Of a stretch of 64,000 nucleotides of DNA, positions 62,966 to 64,000 are shown in pieces. How positions within the stretch are numbered: position 1 is the first letter of the stretch; each line of letters opens with the position of its first letter. Under the pieces are notes generated by a model, which was not told the origin of the DNA, did not search any database, and saw nothing but the letters and a program-made list of their open reading frames with translations. Source of the DNA: Margaritifera margaritifera (taxonomy: Eukaryota > Mollusca > Bivalvia > Unionida > Margaritiferidae); contig JAQPZY010000953.1 in NCBI GenBank assembly GCA_029931535.1, forward strand, positions 402,001 to 466,000. Direction: 5' to 3'. A program made the position numbers and the translations under genes.

Positions 62966-64000
62966 CTTATATTGTCGAATTTTAAAGTCAAATAGTTTCC
63001 ATCGTGCCATATGACTACTGAGTATTTGATCCTGCAGCAGTTATACTGAGAGCAAGAATAAACAAGCTTATTGTGGCTTGGAGTAATAAACGAATGTGAC
63101 GAAGATATTTAAGGTGTATATGTCCATTTGAACTCATATCGCCCAAATATATGGTGCAATTATCAATATTGGCAAATAAACATTACTGCGACTCTGTTTG
63201 TTTCGATGCAAAATTATGTCCCCTTTTCGCCAAGTCACATTTCAGAAATGCGACCCTGACGCGTGGGTCGATTTGTCTTATATTGAGGTCAGATGCAGTT
63301 AATTGTTTTCTAACTAGATCAAAAATGGCATTTTTTTGAATATATAAGGTAACCCAATACCTACTGTTAAATTAGTGCTACTTTGATGATAAACCTCTTG
63401 ATAGGATTCAAGTTTAGGTGTATTTACTATTGTGCTAGGGATTGAAGGATGAGTTTAATCTTTGAAGCTCTGGTTCCAGAGAACAATTGGTACATATTAA
63501 AGCGAAATGTTCATATCCAGCAATAATACTGGCTATTTCATCGTATGGTTAAAAAATAGCCCCACCCCCAAAAAATATCCCCAGCGTAACACTGACACTA
63601 TATCCCCAGGATTTATTCTAACACGCACGTTAATTCCTAATTGCTTTACATAATTGCAGATGAATTAAAACAAAAAGGGGATATTTTAATGAGTGATTTA
63701 GCCTCTTGTCATAATATCATAAAGTGTGTACCACAGCGAAATGTCCCTTACTATATTTTATATAATATAACCGGAGTGTACTCTGTCTGTCTCTGGCACA
63801 ATAAGATACCACGTGCTGCATTTAAGCGTGACGTAAAAACCAGAACGTCACTAGCTGGGTGGACCTGTCTATACATGACTGCAAATGTTTACGTTGTTTC
63901 TCAAGCTAAAACGTAGATTGGCTGGCCGAACATAACGTTGGGTATTTCGTGGTCAATCACCCTTCACATTGATTAAATACAAATATTTTTAAAAAAGTAT
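62965..64000. other. Unassigned DNA at window end
   Basis: An open frame at 63641-63916 follows a possible acceptor (CATAATTGCAG) but has no recognised domain and no clear donor. Confidence 0.4.

Noticed and set aside
63641..63916. 91-codon frame after a possible acceptor near the window end
   Set aside because: No clear donor or domain, and the neighbouring exon would lie outside the window.

Overview
This is AT-rich, non-coding-dominated nuclear DNA of an animal. Coding sequence is cut into short phase-matched exons. The window also holds dozens of (TA)n, (TATG)n, (GA)n and (AAT)n microsatellites, three minisatellites, tRNA-derived SINE-like repeats, a Jockey/CR1-type LINE remnant, a TA-flanked DNA transposon and LTR retrotransposons. 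The mix of a mucin/CUB secreted gene, SINEs with a V-domain-like motif and Gmr1-type LTR elements fits a lophotrochozoan invertebrate, most likely a marine mollusc. That placement is inference, because no species marker is visible.

Layout: 1-7.2 kb is mostly unassigned, with a 35-bp minisatellite (1.87-3.58 kb) that shows a ~909-bp higher-order period. 7.2-16.2 kb holds the 3' part of a plus-strand gene for a secreted-type protein: a Thr/Ser mucin exon, a sushi-like Cys exon and a CUB domain split over two exons, with splice sites and phases agreeing (1-1, 1-1, 1-2, 2-stop). Its introns carry a 26-bp minisatellite, SINEs, microsatellites and a solo LTR (14.2-15.2 kb). 17.5-18.9 kb has a ~200-bp inverted repeat around a 0.9-kb GC-richer core.

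20.7-27.2 kb is a nearly full-length minus-strand LTR retrotransposon with ~99% identical LTRs, a tRNA-Pro primer-binding site and the rare order Gag-PR-INT-RT-RNase H (integrase before RT), the hallmark of Gmr1-like Ty3/gypsy elements. It carries several frameshifts and stops. 43.7-48.4 kb is a related, much more decayed plus-strand copy that has lost most of gag, the protease active site, two of the three integrase catalytic residues and RNase H, and has a misplaced RT fragment inside gag. The two elements lie inside (TA)n arrays, and the solo LTR, which has the same 3' terminus, lies in a (TATG)n-type array. This suggests a target preference.

27.3-40.7 kb is mainly unassigned with microsatellites, a hairpin motif (29.7 kb) and an unrecognised decayed coding stretch (36.5-37.5 kb). 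40.7-42.7 kb is a dead non-LTR retrotransposon. 49.7-51.3 kb contains a minus-strand exon series ending in a leucine-rich-repeat exon with stops, read as a pseudogene. 53.1-55.0 kb has a SINE and a 1.05-kb Tc1/mariner-like non-autonomous transposon. 55.1-57.3 kb carries two diverged direct copies of an unknown repeat. 57.7-58.0 kb is a 53-bp minisatellite, and the remainder shows nothing assignable.

No operon-like organisation, CRISPR array, rRNA or functional tRNA gene was seen.
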